Assembly: GCF_000613865.1 (NCBI RefSeq)
Contig: NZ_BAJU01000008.1
Location: forward strand, 1-64,000
DNA: 64,000 nucleotides
DNA from: Acetobacter okinawensis JCM 25146
GTDB taxonomy: Bacteria; Pseudomonadota; Alphaproteobacteria; Acetobacterales; Acetobacteraceae
Reading direction: 5' to 3'
Shown: positions 1-10,642 of the stretch, piece after piece
Layout: each line of letters opens with the position of its first letter
Position numbering within the stretch: position 1 is the stretch's first letter
The notes under the pieces: model-generated
Database searches by the model: none
The model's input: the letters and a program-made list of their open reading frames with translations, nothing else
What the model was told of the DNA's origin: nothing
Program-made: the position numbers and the translations under genes

Positions 1-1142
1 GGCCTGCGGCTGCGGGGCAACGGGCTGCTCCGCTACAGGGGCTGGAGCGTGCTGTTGCTGAGCCGTCACCGGTGCTGCGGCTGGCGGCGCACCGGGGGCA
101 GCATAAGGCTGCTCTGGCTGTGCTTCGGCTTCTACCGCCGTATGGGGGCGTTCGGCCCCGCCACCATTGGGGGGGACGTCAATGCCGGTTGCCACAACGG
201 ACACACGCAGTCGTCCGGTCATTTTTTCTTCAATAACCGTACCAAAGATCATGTTTGCGTCTTCTGGCACTTCGCGGCAGATGCGGTTGAACGCTTCTTC
301 GGCTTCGAAGAAGGTCATGTCCTCACCACCCGTGACATTGACCAGCAGACCCTTGGCTGTAGCCATGCAGGTGTCTTCAAGCAGTGGGTTGGAGATGGCC
401 GCTTCTGCTGCTTCCACCGCGCGGTTGTCGCCCTCTGCCTCGCCAGTGCCATCATGGCCTTGCCCATTTCGGCCATAACGCTGCGGATGTCGGCAAAGTC
501 GAGGTTGACGTAGCCGCGCTCCATCATCAGGTCGGTAACGCCGCGTACACCCATGTTCAAAACTTCGTCAGCCAGCTTGTAGGCTTCACGCAGGGTGGTG
601 CGCTCGTTGGCAATACGGAAGAGATTCTGGTTGGGAATGACGATCAGCGTATCAACATACTGCTGAAGTTCCTGAATCCCTTCATCCGCCACGCGGGCGC
701 GGCGCTTGCCTTCATAGGCAAAGGGTTTGCTGACCACGCCAATGGTCAGGATGTTCCGCTCACGCGCCATGCGGGCAATAACAGGAGCCGCCCCCGTACC
801 CGTGCCCCCACCCATGCCGGTGGTAATGAACACCATGTGCGCGCCGTCCAGATACCGGGCAATTTCGTCCGCAGCTTCTTCCGCTGCGGCACGTCCGACT
901 TCGGGCTTGGCGCCAGCGCCAAGGCCATGGGTCAGGTGCGGGCCAAGCTGGATGCGGCTGTCGGCCAGACTTTTGGCCAGACTCTGCGCATCGGTATTGG
1001 CGACAACAAACTCCACCCCTTCCAGGTTGGAGGCAATCATGTTGTCAACCGCGTTCGTGCCCCCGCCGCCTACGCCTATAACGGTGATCTTGGGCGAAAA
1101 ATCAGCATGAGTCTGGGGTGGAACTGTTAGGTTGAGTGTCAT
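1..1142 (-). CDS. ftsZ: cell division GTPase FtsZ (3' end outside window, one frameshift)
   Basis: Tubulin-like GTPase that polymerises into the cytokinetic Z-ring. The N-terminal nucleotide-binding loop ([10 protein letters not shown], residues 21-30) and the tubulin signature GGGTGTG (about 111-117) are clear. A GGGAGAG ribosome-binding site precedes the ATG at 1142. The frame breaks near 449-451, after MAEMGKAMM: the sequence reads ATGATGGCAC where the conserved MMGTGEA needs one more G. After restoring that base the reading continues GEAEGDN, then through the C-terminal domain into a Pro/Ala/Gln-rich linker (about residues 325-380) that is still open at position 1. The C-terminal tail lies outside the window. 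It is the last gene of the dcw cluster, 82 bases after ftsA. FtsZ is essential, so the break is probably a sequence error. Confidence 0.95.
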
Positions 1143-1224
1143 GTGTCTCTCCCGGACTGCGGCGGGTTAACGGGGGCGGGTTGGATAAGATTGCGGATAG
1201 TTTACCAAGCTTTTGAGAGGCAAA

Positions 1225-2661
1225 TCAAACCCTCTCACGAATAAAAGCAACCAGTTTTTGTAAAAAACCACTTGGTGCGGCTTCACGGAATTCCACATCA
1301 CTAAACGGGCGCTCCGCACTGGCCGCCCAGAACAGCAGTCCGGCGGCTGTGGCAAAGCCTGCGGCGGCTGCGGTATCTTCTGGCAGTCCGGCAATATTCT
1401 TGGGCCGCCCCAGTCGGACGGAGCGGGTAAAACCGGGGCCGGAGTGGCGGCCAACACTGACCGGCGCTCCCAGAATACGCTCTGCCAGAGGGCGGATTCC
1501 ATCCAGCAGGGAGCCGCCCCCGGTCAGCACGATGCGACCGCTGGCGGCCATGCCAAGGCCCGCACCATCCAGTTTTTCGCGCACCAGTTCCAGCGTTTCT
1601 TCCATGCGTGGGCGAATGATGCGGCCAAGCTGCGCGCGGGATATCTGCTCAAAATGCGGCACGTCATTGCCCAGCAGTTCCACGGTCAGGATTTCGTCCT
1701 CAACATCGGTGGAGAGGTCGGCACTGCCGTAAACGGTTTTCAACCGCTCCGCATTGTCGAGCGATGTGCCAAGCCCGCGGGCAATATCACGCGTGACGTG
1801 CAGCCCCCCAACACCGATCTGGGCGGTGTGCAGGATCTGCCCCTCGCCAAACACCGCGAGCGATGTGGTGCCGCCCCCCATGTCCACAATGGTCGAGCCA
1901 AGGTCACGCTCATCCGCATCCAGCACGGATAACCCCGATGCGAGGGGGGAGGAGACAAGAGCCTCCATGCGTAGTTCTGCCCGGTTGAGTACGGTCTCAA
2001 GGTTCAGCAGGGCGGTGGTTGCCGCATCTATGATGTGCAGGCGCGCCTTGAGCGTTTCGCACAGGTGCCCCCGTGGGTCGGACACGCCTTCGGTATCGTC
2101 CACCGTAAAGTCGATGGGCAGGGTGTGAATGACCTCTCGCCCCTGCACGGTGGCCTGCACCCGGCCTTCCGTTACCACCCGGCGAATGTCCGCTTCGGTC
2201 ACAACCCGCCCGCCAATGGGCCAGCGGACATTGAACAGCCGGCTGGCCGGGTGCCCGCAGGACAGGTTGACAACCACCTTGTCTATAGTGCGTTCGGCCA
2301 TGTTTTCGGCCTGAGCCACGGTTGCGCGTATGGCGGCTTCAGCCTCCTGCAACTCGGTAATGGCCCCGTTGCGCACACCGGCAGAACGGCGCCAGCCATA
2401 GCCTGCCACGCGCAGCATGCCGTTGGGTTCGCCCTTGCCGATCAGGCAGGTGATTTTGGTGGACCCGATGTCCAGCACGGCGCTGTAGCCGTTGCGCCAT
2501 GTGTGCGGGCGCTTGTTGCGCTCGCTCGGGGGCAGGGGGAGCGAACCAGCCCCCCCGCTCATGCGTAGGGTAGAGCTGGCCGGGGTGCTGGTCCGTTTTT
2601 TGTGCAGGCGGTCAGTCAGACTAAGCTCGGGGGAAGCTGGGGAGTGCGCGCTGTCATTCAT
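1225..2661 (-). CDS. ftsA: cell division protein FtsA
   Basis: Actin-like ATPase that tethers FtsZ filaments to the membrane. The 478-residue product has an N-terminal extension of about 58 residues, rich in Ser/Pro/Arg, before the phosphate-1 motif (AVLDIGSTKI, 61-70). The phosphate-2 motif VDMGGGTTS lies near 259-267 and a further glycine-rich loop (VLTGGGSLLDG) near 390. The C-terminus ends in an amphipathic-looking segment (FLQKLVAFIRERV), matching the membrane-targeting helix of the family. The start overlaps the end of ftsQ by 8 bases, as expected for translational coupling. The extension is unusual in length, and a downstream start cannot be excluded. Confidence 0.95.
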   Translation of the reverse strand: MNDSAHSPASPELSLTDRLHKKRTSTPASSTLRMSGGAGSLPLPPSERNKRPHTWRNGYSAVLDIGSTKITCLIGKGEPNGMLRVAGYGWRRSAGVRNGAITELQEAEAAIRATVAQAENMAERTIDKVVVNLSCGHPASRLFNVRWPIGGRVVTEADIRRVVTEGRVQATVQGREVIHTLPIDFTVDDTEGVSDPRGHLCETLKARLHIIDAATTALLNLETVLNRAELRMEALVSSPLASGLSVLDADERDLGSTIVDMGGGTTSLAVFGEGQILHTAQIGVGGLHVTRDIARGLGTSLDNAERLKTVYGSADLSTDVEDEILTVELLGNDVPHFEQISRAQLGRIIRPRMEETLELVREKLDGAGLGMAASGRIVLTGGGSLLDGIRPLAERILGAPVSVGRHSGPGFTRSVRLGRPKNIAGLPEDTAAAAGFATAAGLLFWAASAERPFSDVEFREAAPSGFLQKLVAFIRERV

Positions 2662-3607
2662 CTCGGCTTTCCTCCGTAGGGGTTTTGGGGGTGTCTTTAC
2701 TCTGGGCGTGGTGCGGGATGCGGGAGGTGTCCTTGCCCGGAGTATTATGGGCCGGTGGCGCAGCCTTGGCTGTATCCCCCGCCTGCGGCGTGGAGGCCGG
2801 AGTGGGTTCTGGCGGGCGCTCCCTTATGGTCAGCCGGTCGGGCAGGCGCATGTCTATCAGCACCACGGGGCGGTCCAGCAACTGGGTACTGGCGTTGATC
2901 CGGGCCAGACGGTGAATGGCCGGAGCTTCCTCCCCTTCAGGCAAAAGCACGGTTGCGCCATCTTTGAGGCTAAGGTTCCAGCGGCGGTCACTGACCCGCA
3001 CGGCAGCGGCTACGCGGGATTTGACCTCGGGTTCCTGTGCAAGCACGTCAATCAGTGCCGCGGCGTTTTCGTTTGCGCCGTCACCCACCACCAGAGGCAG
3101 TTTTGCAAAGGCCGTGGCGTCCTTGTCGTTCGCACCCTGGTCAGGCACCTTTTGCCCCTGCCGGTCGATCAGGATGAAATGCCCCTGATGCTGCCACACC
3201 GCATAGGGGGGGCGTTCGGTAATATGCACGTCAATTTCGCCCGACAGGTGGCGTTCCACACTGACGTGGTCAATAAAAGGCAGGGCGTTCAGGTTCTCCC
3301 GCGCGCGGGAGACGTTGAAGTTCAGCACCGGGTCGCCCACGGCAATATTGAGCGCTGCACGGATTGCGCCATCACTGGTCAGGTTGGCGCCTTCGACCCG
3401 GATGCTGGTCACCCGCAGGGCGGACGTGCCCAGAACCTTGTCCCGTAGTGGGGCAATCTGTTGTTCCAGCAGGGGAAGTGGTACCGCCAGATAAACCCCG
3501 ACCCCAGCGCACGCCAGAAGCGCCAGCCCGATAACAGGTCGGAGCAGGCGCTTCTGGCGCTTGAGGAACAGTCCCGTGCGGGAGGGGCGGCTGGCGGGGC
3601 GCGTCAT
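2654..3607 (-). CDS. ftsQ: cell division protein FtsQ
   Basis: Bitopic divisome protein linking FtsL/FtsB to FtsA and FtsZ. The 317-residue product has a basic cytoplasmic N-terminus, one membrane segment (about residues 24-46), a POTRA domain (about 65-135, including VTSIRVEGANLTSDGAIRAAL) and the FtsQ beta domain to about 260. The last 50 residues are a hydrophilic Pro/Thr/Lys-rich tail, longer than in well-studied FtsQ proteins. It starts with an overlap on the ddlB stop and overlaps ftsA at its end. Identification rests on domain layout plus position between ddlB and ftsA. Confidence 0.9.
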   Translation of the reverse strand: MTRPASRPSRTGLFLKRQKRLLRPVIGLALLACAGVGVYLAVPLPLLEQQIAPLRDKVLGTSALRVTSIRVEGANLTSDGAIRAALNIAVGDPVLNFNVSRARENLNALPFIDHVSVERHLSGEIDVHITERPPYAVWQHQGHFILIDRQGQKVPDQGANDKDATAFAKLPLVVGDGANENAAALIDVLAQEPEVKSRVAAAVRVSDRRWNLSLKDGATVLLPEGEEAPAIHRLARINASTQLLDRPVVLIDMRLPDRLTIRERPPEPTPASTPQAGDTAKAAPPAHNTPGKDTSRIPHHAQSKDTPKTPTEESRDE

Positions 3608-4542
3608 TGGCGGCAGGTGGCCTGCTCAACCAGCCAGTTGCACAGTTCGGGGTAGCTGATGCCACAGTAGGCCGCCTGCTCGGGCAGGAGTGATGTCGCG
3701 GTCATGCCCGGCTGGGTGTTGACTTCCAGCAGGATCAGGCGTGGGGCATCCGGGTTAGTATCATCAAGCCGGAAGTCCGAGCGTGATGCGCCCGAACAGC
3801 CCAGCGCCCTGTGTGCTGCCACGGCCACGTCCAGTGCCTGCTCGGCCACATCGGGTGCGATCCGGGCCGGGAGTTCATGGCGGGAGCCACCGGCATTGTA
3901 TTTGGCGTCGTAGTCGTAAAAGTCGTGGCCGTTGCCTGTGGGGGTAATGTCGGTCACTGTCAGGGCGCGATCGCCCATAACGCCTACGGTAATTTCCCGC
4001 CCCGGAATAAACTCTTCCACCAGTGCCTGTGGGCCAAAGGTCCAGTCGCGCACAATGCGTGCGCGCACGTTGGCACCGGGCCGGACGATGGAAACCCCTA
4101 CGGACGACCCCTCGCACACGGGTTTGACCACATAGGGGGCGGGCAGGGGGTCGCCTGCTTCCAGTTCGGAAATGTCAATAACCCGACCGGGTGCGACCGG
4201 CAGACCGGCAGACACAAACGTGGCGCGGGCGGCGGCCTTGTCCATGGCTGTGGCGGAGGCCCGCACACCCGAGTGGGTGTAGGCAAGGCCCATCCAGTCC
4301 AGAATACCCTGAATGCACCCGTCCTCACCAAAGCGGCCGTGCAGGGCGTTGAACACCACATCGGGCTTTTGCGCCTCCAGTTCGGCCACCAGCACGCCAA
4401 GGTCGGTCCCCGCGTCCAGCGTGCTGACCGTATGGCCAAGGCTGCGCAGGGCTTCCGCCACACCATGCCCGGAGGAAAGGCTGACAGTCCGTTCCGAGGA
4501 CATGCCCCCCATCAACACAGTAATGCGTTTGGCAGTGTTCAT
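3604..4542 (-). CDS. ddlB: D-alanine--D-alanine ligase
   Basis: Cytoplasmic ATP-grasp enzyme making D-Ala-D-Ala for the peptidoglycan stem. The 312-residue product shows VLMGGMSSER at the N-terminus, HGRFGEDG (about 69-76), the ATP-grasp segment YVVKPVCEGSSVGV (about 136-149) and the metal-binding LLEVNTQPGMT near the C-terminus (about 279-289). The length fits DdlB. The ATG overlaps the murB stop by 4 bases, and the stop overlaps the ftsQ start, so the gene is tightly embedded in the dcw operon. Confidence 0.96.
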   Translation of the reverse strand: MNTAKRITVLMGGMSSERTVSLSSGHGVAEALRSLGHTVSTLDAGTDLGVLVAELEAQKPDVVFNALHGRFGEDGCIQGILDWMGLAYTHSGVRASATAMDKAAARATFVSAGLPVAPGRVIDISELEAGDPLPAPYVVKPVCEGSSVGVSIVRPGANVRARIVRDWTFGPQALVEEFIPGREITVGVMGDRALTVTDITPTGNGHDFYDYDAKYNAGGSRHELPARIAPDVAEQALDVAVAAHRALGCSGASRSDFRLDDTNPDAPRLILLEVNTQPGMTATSLLPEQAAYCGISYPELCNWLVEQATCRQ

Positions 4543-5489
4543 GCGGGGGTTCCTTGTGTACGGCCGAGGCGTTTGATCTCCCAGTGCAGGGACACACCGG
4601 AGTGCTGGGTCACGCGCTGGCGTAAGTCTTCGCCCAGTGCTTCAAGGTCTTGGGCCGTGGCGTGGCCGAGGTTGATGAGGAAGTTGCAGTGCTTCTCGCT
4701 GACCTGCGCATCCCCTCTGCGCAGACCCCGGCACCCGGCCTGATCAATAAGCTCCCACGCCTTGCGGGCGGAAACTTCGGGGTCGGGGTTGCGGAAGGTG
4801 GAGCCTCCCGTGCGCGCACGTACGGGCTGGGACAACTCGCGTGCTGCGCGGATGTCGGCAATGCGGCGGGCAATATCAGCCGGGCTGGCCGGTGTGCCGC
4901 GCAGGCGGGCCCGCACTACCATGGCCCCTTCGGGCAGGCCAGAGCGGCGGTAGCCAAAGCGCAGGGCGGCATTGCCCAGGCGGAGCATGTTGCCGTCACG
5001 CGTAACAATTTCCGCCCAGTCGAGCACGCTGGCAATATCTGCCCCGTAAGCACCCGCGTTCATGCGTACGGCACCGCCAATGGAGCCGGGAATACCTGCC
5101 AGAAATTCCAGCCCTGCAAGGCCCGCCTGTGCTGCGTGTTCGGCCACGGTGGCGTCAAGGCAGGCGCTGCCGACCACAAGCCCGTCGGCCTCTACCGCAA
5201 TATCGGCAAAACCACGGGCCATGCGCACCACAACGCCATCCAGCCCGCCATCACGGATAATCACGTTGGAGCAGGCACCCAGTGCAATAACCGGCAATTC
5301 GGGGGAGAGGCGGCTGAGCATGCCTGCCAGATCCTCCGCATCGCTGGGCTGGAACAGCCATTCGGCTGGACCACCCACGCGGAACCATGTGCGTGCGCCC
5401 AAGGGAGCCTGCGCGCTTACACGCCCGCGTGCGCCAGCAAAAGCATGGCGCACCATGTCTTCCAGCGTGGTTGCGGGGAGGGAGCTCAT
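4539..5489 (-). CDS. murB: UDP-N-acetylenolpyruvoylglucosamine reductase
   Basis: FAD-dependent reductase that converts UDP-GlcNAc-enolpyruvate to UDP-MurNAc. The 316-residue product carries the FAD-binding stretch [12 protein letters not shown] (about 92-103), [19 protein letters not shown] (about 132-150), the GGSTFRNP loop (about 230) and the end motif [13 protein letters not shown] (about 265). The compact length and loop pattern suggest the shorter type of MurB. The start and stop both overlap neighbours (murC, ddlB) by 4 bases. Confidence 0.96.
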   Translation of the reverse strand: MSSLPATTLEDMVRHAFAGARGRVSAQAPLGARTWFRVGGPAEWLFQPSDAEDLAGMLSRLSPELPVIALGACSNVIIRDGGLDGVVVRMARGFADIAVEADGLVVGSACLDATVAEHAAQAGLAGLEFLAGIPGSIGGAVRMNAGAYGADIASVLDWAEIVTRDGNMLRLGNAALRFGYRRSGLPEGAMVVRARLRGTPASPADIARRIADIRAARELSQPVRARTGGSTFRNPDPEVSARKAWELIDQAGCRGLRRGDAQVSEKHCNFLINLGHATAQDLEALGEDLRQRVTQHSGVSLHWEIKRLGRTQGTPA

Positions 5490-6919
5490 GCCGCGCTTCC
5501 GCCCTTCTGCTCGGCCTGCAGGGCGGCAAGCTGGGCGGGCAGGGCCTGCGCCCAGTTGGTAATGGTGCCCGCACCAAGGCAGACAACATAGTCACCCGGC
5601 TTGGCAATGGCGTTGATCATTTCCGCCAGATGTTCGGGGCTGGAGAGCGGGACCACGGAGCGGTGCCCGCGTTCGCGCAGACCCTCTATGAGCTTGTCAC
5701 GGCTGGCGTCGGGCAGAGGGTCCTCGCCCGCGGCATACACGTCAGAGACAATGACCGTATCCGCATCATTCATGCAGGTGCAGAAATCGGCAAACAGGGT
5801 TCTCAGGCGTGAGTAACGGTGCGGCTGCATGACGGCAATAACACGGTTGGCCCCAGCCTGCCGTGCAGCCTTGAGCACGGCGGCAATTTCCACCGGGTGG
5901 TGCCCGTAATCATCAATCACGGTAATACCGCCAGCTTCACCCGTGCGGGTAAAGCGGCGCTTGACACCACGGAAGCTGGCAAGGCCGGAGCGGATGACAT
6001 CGTCACTGATGTCCATCTCGGTGGCGACCGCAATGGCGGCAAGGGCGTTCTGCACATTATGGTTGCCCAGCATGGGCAGGCGGAAGGGGCCAGCCTTGCG
6101 GGTGCGGCGGCTTACGCGGTCTGTCAGCGTGACTTCAAACGTGGCGCCCAGCTTGTCGGTAATCACCTTTTCGGCCCGCACGTCCGCCTGGGGGGAGAAG
6201 CCATAGGTGACAATCCGGTGGTCCGACAGGCGCGGGATCATCTGCTGCACAGCCGGGTGGTCAATGCACAGCACGGCAAAGCCGTAGAACGGCACGTTGG
6301 AGACAAACTGGTCATACGCCGCCTCCATGGCCTCGGCAGAGCCCCAGTGGTCCAGATGTTCGGGGTCCATGTTGGTCACGACCGAAATAACGGCAGGCAG
6401 GCGCAGGAACGAGCCATCGCTCTCGTCCGCCTCCACCACCATCCAGTCGCCCTTGCCCATGCGGGTGTTGGTGCCATAGGCCTCGATAATCCCGCCGTTG
6501 ATAACGGTTGGGTCCAGTTTGGCGGCCTCCAGCACAGCGGCCACAAGGCTTGTGGTGGTGGTTTTGCCATGTGTGCCGCCAATGGCCACAGCCCAGCGCA
6601 GGCGCATGAGCTCGGCCAGCATTTCTGCCCGCCGCACAACGGGAATAAGCTTGGCGCGTGCGGCAACCACCTCGGGGTTGTCGCGCTTGACGGCGGTGGA
6701 AATGACCACAACCTGCGCGTTGCCCAGATTGGCCGCATCATGCCCGATGGTAACCGGAATGCCCGCAGCACGCAGGCGCTTGACGTTGGCGTTCTCTGCT
6801 ATGTCCGACCCCTGCACGGAGTAGCCCAGCAGGCACAGAACCTCCGCAATGCCGGACATGCCAATGCCGCCAATGCCGACAAAATGGATGGTTCCGATGG
6901 AAAGGGGCAGGGCTCTCAT
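5486..6919 (-). CDS. murC: UDP-N-acetylmuramate--L-alanine ligase
   Basis: Cytoplasmic Mur ligase that adds L-Ala to UDP-MurNAc. The start at 6919 (MRALPLSIG) is chosen because it forms an ATGA overlap with the murG stop; an in-frame ATG 60 bases upstream would intrude into murG. The 477-residue product has an N-terminal Rossmann motif ([12 protein letters not shown]), the ATP loop [11 protein letters not shown] (about 115-125), [11 protein letters not shown] and [11 protein letters not shown]. No interruption is seen. It overlaps murB by 4 bases. Confidence 0.96.
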   Translation of the reverse strand: MRALPLSIGTIHFVGIGGIGMSGIAEVLCLLGYSVQGSDIAENANVKRLRAAGIPVTIGHDAANLGNAQVVVISTAVKRDNPEVVAARAKLIPVVRRAEMLAELMRLRWAVAIGGTHGKTTTTSLVAAVLEAAKLDPTVINGGIIEAYGTNTRMGKGDWMVVEADESDGSFLRLPAVISVVTNMDPEHLDHWGSAEAMEAAYDQFVSNVPFYGFAVLCIDHPAVQQMIPRLSDHRIVTYGFSPQADVRAEKVITDKLGATFEVTLTDRVSRRTRKAGPFRLPMLGNHNVQNALAAIAVATEMDISDDVIRSGLASFRGVKRRFTRTGEAGGITVIDDYGHHPVEIAAVLKAARQAGANRVIAVMQPHRYSRLRTLFADFCTCMNDADTVIVSDVYAAGEDPLPDASRDKLIEGLRERGHRSVVPLSSPEHLAEMINAIAKPGDYVVCLGAGTITNWAQALPAQLAALQAEQKGGSAA

Positions 6920-8060
6920 GTGCGTGTCTCCGTCTCGAGTGAGGGCGGATGGGCGGGTGAAGGAGAAAGTTGGAGGCATTCTTCTACTATATCAGCCAGA
7001 CGGAGGGCGGCGTCCGGGCGGGCCAGTGTTGCTGCGGCGGCAGCCGCACGGGCAAGGTCGTCCGGAGTGGTGAAAAGGTCTTGCAGACGGGTTGCAAGGG
7101 CTGGGGCGGTAAAGTCGGGCTGGCGGATCATCCAGCCTGCGCCCGCATCGGTTACGGCGCGGGCGTTTTCTGTCTGCTCGTCAGAGGCGGCAATGGTAGG
7201 GGGACCAGAACACAGGGGCGACCTGCGGTGGTTATTTCCGCTACGGAGGAGCCCCCCGCGCGCCCGATGACCAGATGAGCCGCACGCAGGAGGGCTGGCA
7301 CGTCGTTCAAAAAAGGTTCCACGCGGGCTTTTACGCCCATGTCGGCATAGGCCTGACGCACGGCATCCACATCATCCGCACGGGCCTGCTGGGTCAGGTT
7401 TATGCGTGCGCGCAGTTCCGCTGGCAGGCGCGCAATGGCTGCGGGCACCACCTGCGAAAAAATGCGCGCCCCCAGAGAGCCCCCCCAGACCAGCAGGGAG
7501 ATGTCCTGTGCCGGGGCGGACCATGGCTCACCCGCAAGGGCTGCAATGGCGGGGCGTACGGGCATGCCGGTCAGCACGGTTCTGGCCCCCATGGGTAGCT
7601 TGGCAACCGTGGGAAAGGAGGTGGCGATCACATCGGCAAAGCGGGAGAGCACGGCATTGGCCTTGCCAAGTACCGCGTTACCTTCATGGATGATAAGGGC
7701 GGGGTGTTTGCGGCCCAGTAGCCGTGCCCCCAGCAGGGGGGGAATGGAGGGGTAGCCGCCAAACCCCACCACGGCATCGGGCTGTATGGTGCGCAGGATG
7801 GCGCGGGCCTTCCATGCGCTGCCCAGCAGCGTAATACCAGCACGCAGGGCGCGAATGGGGCCACGCCCGGCAACCCCCGCACCGCGCAGCACATACTGCG
7901 GGTTGTGGGCAAATACGCCATTGGCGCGTTTGCCTGCGCGGGCATCGGTCATGAGCACAATGTGGTGGCCACGCGCCACCAGCGCTTCAGCCAGAGCCTC
8001 GGCGGGGAAAAAATGCCCGCCAGTACCCCCGGCCGCGATCACGATGGTACGGGACGTCAT
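6916..8060 (-). CDS. murG: UDP-GlcNAc:lipid-pyrophosphoryl-MurNAc-pentapeptide GlcNAc transferase (one frameshift)
   Basis: Peripheral membrane GT28 glycosyltransferase that turns lipid I into lipid II. The start at 8060 ([16 protein letters not shown]) makes an ATGA overlap with ftsW. Visible motifs are [10 protein letters not shown] (about 11-20), [29 protein letters not shown] and [10 protein letters not shown]. The frame breaks at about 7195-7203, after CVLVPLP, where one base is missing; the next frame continues [21 protein letters not shown] to a stop at 6916 that overlaps the murC ATG. With the base restored the product is 381 residues. The gene is essential, so a consensus error is likely. 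Confidence 0.93.
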
Positions 8061-9220
8061 GCTGACCGCCATTGTCTGAGAGTGGTGATAAAGCCGTTAC
8101 CAGAGCGCAGCCCCCCCGGCTGCTGCCGTGTGAGTGCGAGCACCATACCAATGGCCAGAGCAACAGACATGGCTGAAGACCCCCCGTAGGAAATGAATGG
8201 CAGCGTCATGCCCTTGGTGGGGATAAGATGCAAGGTCGAAGCCATGTTCACAAACGCCTGCAACCCAAACCCCGTCAGCAGGCCTGTGGTGGCAATGACC
8301 ACAAACGGGTCGTCCTCGCGGATCAGGCGCAGCAGGGTCCGCACCACAATGGCCGCAAAAATGCAGATGATCAGCAGGCAGATGACCAGACCATATTCCT
8401 CCCCCGCCACGGCGAACACAAAGTCTGCATGGGCGTCGGGGAGCAGGTCCTTGACCCGGCCCTCTCCGGGGCCACGGCCCATCAGCCCGCCGTTGCCAAA
8501 GGCGCGCAGGGCCGTATCAATCTGGTAATGGTCCCCTACATTGGGGTGCATGAACCGCTCCACGCGGGAGCGCACATGCGGGAAGATAAAAAACGCCGCA
8601 ATGCCCGCACCCACCATGCAGGCAAACCCAAACCCGACAAAAATCAGGTTCAGCCCGTCCACAAACAACTGGACCAGAAAAACGGCGGTAATGACCGTAA
8701 GCATGCCAATATCCGGCTGGGACTTGAGCAGCAGAAGAATAAGCCCATACAGGCCAAAGGCTATGAGCATACCCGGAAAATAGCGTGAAATACGACGCTC
8801 GGTCAGCAGCCACCCCGTAACCACAGCAAAGCACGGCTTAAGGAACTCTGATGGCTGGAGGGACATGAGTGGCAGCGCAATCCAGCGGCGCGCGCCCTTG
8901 ATCTCTATGCCGTGCACCAGCGTGAGCATGGTTGCACCGAGCATGAGCGCCCCCCCGATCAGGGAAAGGCGGAGCACGGTGCGGCGCGAGAGCATGGAAA
9001 CGCCGGTCACAATCAGCCCTGCCACGCTCAGGAACATGACCTGTTTGAAAATGAACATGTTGCGTGACGCGCCAATGCGCACCGCAACGGCAGGGCTGGC
9101 TGCAAGCATAAGGATGTAGCCAAAGCCGATCAGGATAAAGGTGCAGACCAGTGTTGTCCGGTCCACATTCCGCCACCAGCGGCCGAAAGGCGAATCATCA
9201 GTACGGGAATAACCGGCCAT
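8057..9220 (-). CDS. ftsW: lipid II polymerase / SEDS protein FtsW
   Basis: Multi-pass SEDS peptidoglycan glycosyltransferase working with FtsI at the septum. The reading frame extends upstream into murD, but the natural start is MAGYSRTDDSPFG at 9220, seven bases after the murD stop, giving 387 residues. About ten hydrophobic segments are visible. Family motifs include RRWIALPLMSLQPSEFLKP (about 113-131) and the C-terminal LPFISYGGSSAMS (about 345-357). It overlaps murG by 4 bases. Confidence 0.95.
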   Translation of the reverse strand: MAGYSRTDDSPFGRWWRNVDRTTLVCTFILIGFGYILMLAASPAVAVRIGASRNMFIFKQVMFLSVAGLIVTGVSMLSRRTVLRLSLIGGALMLGATMLTLVHGIEIKGARRWIALPLMSLQPSEFLKPCFAVVTGWLLTERRISRYFPGMLIAFGLYGLILLLLKSQPDIGMLTVITAVFLVQLFVDGLNLIFVGFGFACMVGAGIAAFFIFPHVRSRVERFMHPNVGDHYQIDTALRAFGNGGLMGRGPGEGRVKDLLPDAHADFVFAVAGEEYGLVICLLIICIFAAIVVRTLLRLIREDDPFVVIATTGLLTGFGLQAFVNMASTLHLIPTKGMTLPFISYGGSSAMSVALAIGMVLALTRQQPGGLRSGNGFITTLRQWRSA

Positions 9221-9227
9221 GCTTGTC

Positions 9228-10642
9228 CTACTGCCCCGTTCCGCTCGTCTGTTGTGCATGCACCGCGTGGGCAAGTGCCTGAAAATGCCGCCCCCGTGCC
9301 TCAAACCCGGCATACTGGTCAAAGCTCGCACAGGCGGGTGAGAGCAGGATAACGGGCGTTTGGGTCTGCTGTGCAAGACTGTAAGCCTGCACAACCGCAT
9401 GATCCAGCGTGTCCACCACGGTATGGGGCACGTTGTGGCGGGCAAGGGTTGCCGCCAGCAAGGCCGCATCCCGCCCGATCAGAAAGGCATGTTCAACACG
9501 GTTGAAGTAAGGGGCAAGGCTGTCGATCCCGCCTTCCTTGGCGATGCCGCCTGCAATCCACACCAGCTTGTCGTAGCAGCCCAGCGCGCGCGAGGAGGCA
9601 TCGGCATTGGTGGCCTTGCTGTCATCAATAAAGGCGGTGCCGTTGCAGGTTTCAACCAGTTTCTGCCGGTGTGGCAGGCCGGTAAAGCTGGCAATTGCCC
9701 GTGCGGCCACATTGTCCGCCACGCCTAAAAAGCGGGCCATGGCCAGTGCGGCGGCGACATTTTGCGCATTATGCGCGCCCGGTAGCGTAGGCCCCAGCGG
9801 TGCAAGTGCTGCGTCGTTGTGCCATATGGCGCCATCCTTGCCGTAATAACTGGCAGCAGGTTGGTGCCAGAGACAGTCACACAGGGTGCTGCACCACGGG
9901 CCAGTTCGGTGGCAATATGGGCGCAGTCCGCATCATCAATGCCAATGACGGCCATGTCCTGCGCAGTCTGCCCCGTGAACACGCGGCGCTTGGCCTGTGC
10001 GTACCCCGCCATTCCTGCGTGGCGGTCCAGATGGTCGGGGGTCAGGTTGAGCAGGCAGGCGGCATCAAAGTGCAGGGTGTCCAGCCGCTCAAGCATGTAG
10101 GACGACATTTCCAGCACATATACGCCGTTATCCGGCAGGCGGGGCAGGGCAAGGGCCGCTGGGCCAAGGTTGCCGCCCGCAGCCACCGGCAGCCCGGCCT
10201 GCTCCAGAATATGGGCTAAAAGAGTGGTGGTGGTGGATTTGCCGTTGGTGCCGGTAATACCGACAAAGCGGGCCTTGCCCCCACAGGCGCGTACCGCACG
10301 GTAAAGCAGTTCCGCATCGGAGAGAATGGGAACACCCGCCGCAATGGCCAGCGCTGCAACGGGGTGCACACGTGGCAGATGGTGCGGAATACCGGGGGAG
10401 AGCACAAGGGCGTCAAACCCGCCCAGATCATCCAGCGGGGCGCAGGTAATGCGGGCGGCCTGTTCGGGGGGCATCTGGGCCAGAGCGTCGGCCAGACCGT
10501 TGCGGCCTGTGTCCCCATCATCCCATGCCTGCACATGTGCGCCGCAGGCGCTGAGTGCCTGCACGGCGGGCAGGCCGTTGCGGCCCAGCCCCAGAACGGC
10601 AAAACGTTTCACGGCAAACACTGTGTGGGGGAAGGTGCTCAT
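9228..10642 (-). CDS. murD: UDP-N-acetylmuramoylalanine--D-glutamate ligase (one frameshift)
   Basis: Cytoplasmic Mur ligase adding D-Glu to UDP-MurNAc-L-Ala. The start at 10642 ([11 protein letters not shown]) makes an ATGA overlap with mraY. The N-terminal part shows [10 protein letters not shown], the ATP loop [15 protein letters not shown] (about 128-142) and [11 protein letters not shown]. The frame breaks near 9850-9854, where one base is missing; it resumes as [12 protein letters not shown] and passes through [23 protein letters not shown] and [12 protein letters not shown] to the stop at 9228. The restored product is 471 residues, normal for MurD. Confidence 0.94.

Noticed and set aside
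384-1130. Long plus-strand frame opposite ftsZ
   Set aside because: It mirrors the conserved ftsZ coding strand; high-GC genes give such antisense frames, and no family motif or ribosome-binding site supports it. The same applies to many other opposite-strand frames in 1-29000.
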